This document shows, piece by piece, positions 63,182-64,000 of a DNA stretch of 64,000 bases (position 1 is the stretch's first letter; each line of letters begins with the position of its first letter). Source of the DNA: Streptomyces pilosus (GTDB lineage: Bacteria > Actinomycetota > Actinomycetes > Streptomycetales > Streptomycetaceae); NCBI RefSeq assembly GCF_014649835.1, contig NZ_BMTU01000009.1:1-64000 (forward strand), given 5' to 3'. The notes beneath the pieces are model-generated. The model was not told where the DNA came from and made no database searches. It was given only the letters and a program-made list of their open reading frames with translations. Made by a program: the position numbers and the translations under genes.

Positions 63182-63238
63182 CACCCGCGGTGACGCGGGG
63201 GCACTGCGGGACGTGAGCGACGGCCGGTGACCAAAGAA

Positions 63239-63271
63239 GGGGCCCCGGACCCGGCCCGGGTCCGGGGCCCC
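63239..63271. terminator. Bidirectional terminator between the STAND-like gene and pssA
   Basis: Fifteen-base perfect arms at 63239-63253 and 63257-63271 with a three-base loop, lying between two convergent stop codons (63181 and 63289). Confidence 0.85.
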
Positions 63272-63288
63272 CTCGGGGCGTACCGGTC

Positions 63289-64000
63289 TTACGGCAGCTG
63301 CGCGGCCCTCGCCTCGCGGCGGTTGTCGCGGAAGTTGTTCACCCGGCGGGCCGTGGCGAACAGCGGGATCACCGCGCCCATCACCAGCTGGAGCGCGCAG
63401 CCCGTCTGCAGCAGCAGCTGGCCGCTCGGCGCGTCGAACGCCCACGCCGCCAGCAGACCCATCGACAGCACGATCCAGGAGAGCATGGCCACCGCGAGGC
63501 GGCCCCGCGGCTTCGGGTACTCCACCCGGCTCACCATCAGCCAGGCCGTGCCGAGGATCGCCAGCAGCGTCGCCACGAACGGCAGCTCCAGCAGCACGAT
63601 CGACACGACGGTCAGGGCGCCGAACGGGGACGGCATGCCCTGGAAGGTGCCGTCCTTCACCGTGACGCAGGAGAACCGCGCCAGTCTCAGCACCACCGCG
63701 AGGAGCACCACGATCGCCCCGACCGCGGCCACTCTCTGGTGCGCGTCGTCCGCGACCATGCCGTAGACCAGGACGAAGTACGCCGGCGCCAGACCGAAGC
63801 TGATCAGGTCCGAGAGGTTGTCCAGCTCCGCGCCCATCGGCGACGAGCGCAGCTTGCGCGCCACCAGGCCGTCGAAGAGGTCGAAGACCGCCGCGCACAG
63901 CATCAGGATGACGGCGGTGGCCGCGCTGTGGCGGGCCATGCCGGTCTCCTGGCTGCCCTGGAGGTGCGGGATCAGGATGCCGGTGGTGGTGAAGTACACC
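63289..64000 (-). CDS. pssA: CDP-diacylglycerol-serine O-phosphatidyltransferase, C-terminal part (start outside window)
   Basis: The frame runs off the right end and covers the last 237 or so codons. The CDP-alcohol phosphotransferase signature D-x2-DG-x2-AR-x8-G-x3-D-x3-D is complete in FDLFDGLVARKLRSSPMGAE then LDNLSD, near the N-terminal part seen. About six further hydrophobic helices follow. YFTTTGILIPHLQGSQ at the cut edge is the loop after the first helix in actinobacterial PssA. It makes phosphatidylserine, the precursor of phosphatidylethanolamine. Upstream (right of the window) a phosphatidylserine decarboxylase gene would be expected. Confidence 0.9.
   Translation of the reverse strand, partial: VYFTTTGILIPHLQGSQETGMARHSAATAVILMLCAAVFDLFDGLVARKLRSSPMGAELDNLSDLISFGLAPAYFVLVYGMVADDAHQRVAAVGAIVVLLAVVLRLARFSCVTVKDGTFQGMPSPFGALTVVSIVLLELPFVATLLAILGTAWLMVSRVEYPKPRGRLAVAMLSWIVLSMGLLAAWAFDAPSGQLLLQTGCALQLVMGAVIPLFATARRVNNFRDNRREARAAQLP

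Noticed and set aside
59501..63898. 1465-codon minus-strand open frame
   Set aside because: A shadow of the STAND-like gene, which has helices, a Walker motif and a ribosome site on the + strand.

Overview
The window is about 72% GC with strong third-position G/C bias. It carries F420-type enzymes, Tat-type exported enzymes, secreted glycosidases, overlapping stop/start codons and TTGAC/TAG(N)2T promoters. All of this fits a Streptomyces (or close relative) chromosome. No rRNA, tRNA or CRISPR array was seen.

Left end (1-5.3 kb): this looks like the end of an integrated mobile element. It holds a truncated gene, an NADP/F420-type reductase, a two-component flavin monooxygenase operon behind paired inverted repeats, about 0.8 kb of degenerate DNA, and a tyrosine-recombinase integrase. 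The integrase stop codon overlaps the start of a 3-oxoadipate enol-lactonase/4-carboxymuconolactone decarboxylase fusion (pcaDC). The first 57 codons of pcaDC have integrase-like base use and the rest looks like host DNA, so the element appears to have inserted inside pcaDC and rebuilt its 5' end.

6.5-16.6 kb: housekeeping and conserved Streptomyces genes. These are an MBL hydrolase, exonuclease III, a secreted gamma-glutamyltransferase, a ClpC-type unfoldase, a small HTH regulator, and a repeat-rich protein with an apparent frameshift.

16.8-25.5 kb: a reductive pyrimidine-degradation locus. It encodes two beta-ureidopropionase-like amidohydrolases, a class III aminotransferase, a PucR regulator, dihydropyrimidinase, an F420/LLM oxidoreductase and an NCS1 permease. 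There is no ordinary NAD(P)H dihydropyrimidine dehydrogenase, so the F420/LLM enzyme is the candidate first step.

25.5-29.6 kb: a secreted CAP-domain protein, a secreted DUF3558-like protein, a lipoate-protein ligase homologue and a DUF6585-like protein.

29.7-41.7 kb: a sialic-acid utilisation cluster. A PepT-type ABC importer (binding protein, DppB, a DppC-DppD fusion and DppF) is divergent from a NanR-like FCD regulator. The regulator is followed by an acetylesterase, a secreted sialidase, NanA, NanK and NanE. The same 17-bp dyad lies in the divergent promoter and just downstream of a good promoter before the catabolic operon.

41.9-58.0 kb: a second gamma-glutamyltransferase, an inositol-monophosphatase-family enzyme, a phytoene-desaturase-like oxidoreductase, a macrodomain protein, an NfeD/SPFH pair, a secreted GH2 beta-galactosidase with a LamG insert, a DUF72 protein, an AdaA-AlkA fusion plus Ogt, and a same-strand trio (ADP-ribosylglycohydrolase, NUDIX, sirtuin) that could act on ADP-ribose compounds.

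Right end (58.1-64 kb): glycerate kinase, a 1201-residue membrane-anchored STAND-like NTPase of unknown role, and the C-terminal part of phosphatidylserine synthase.
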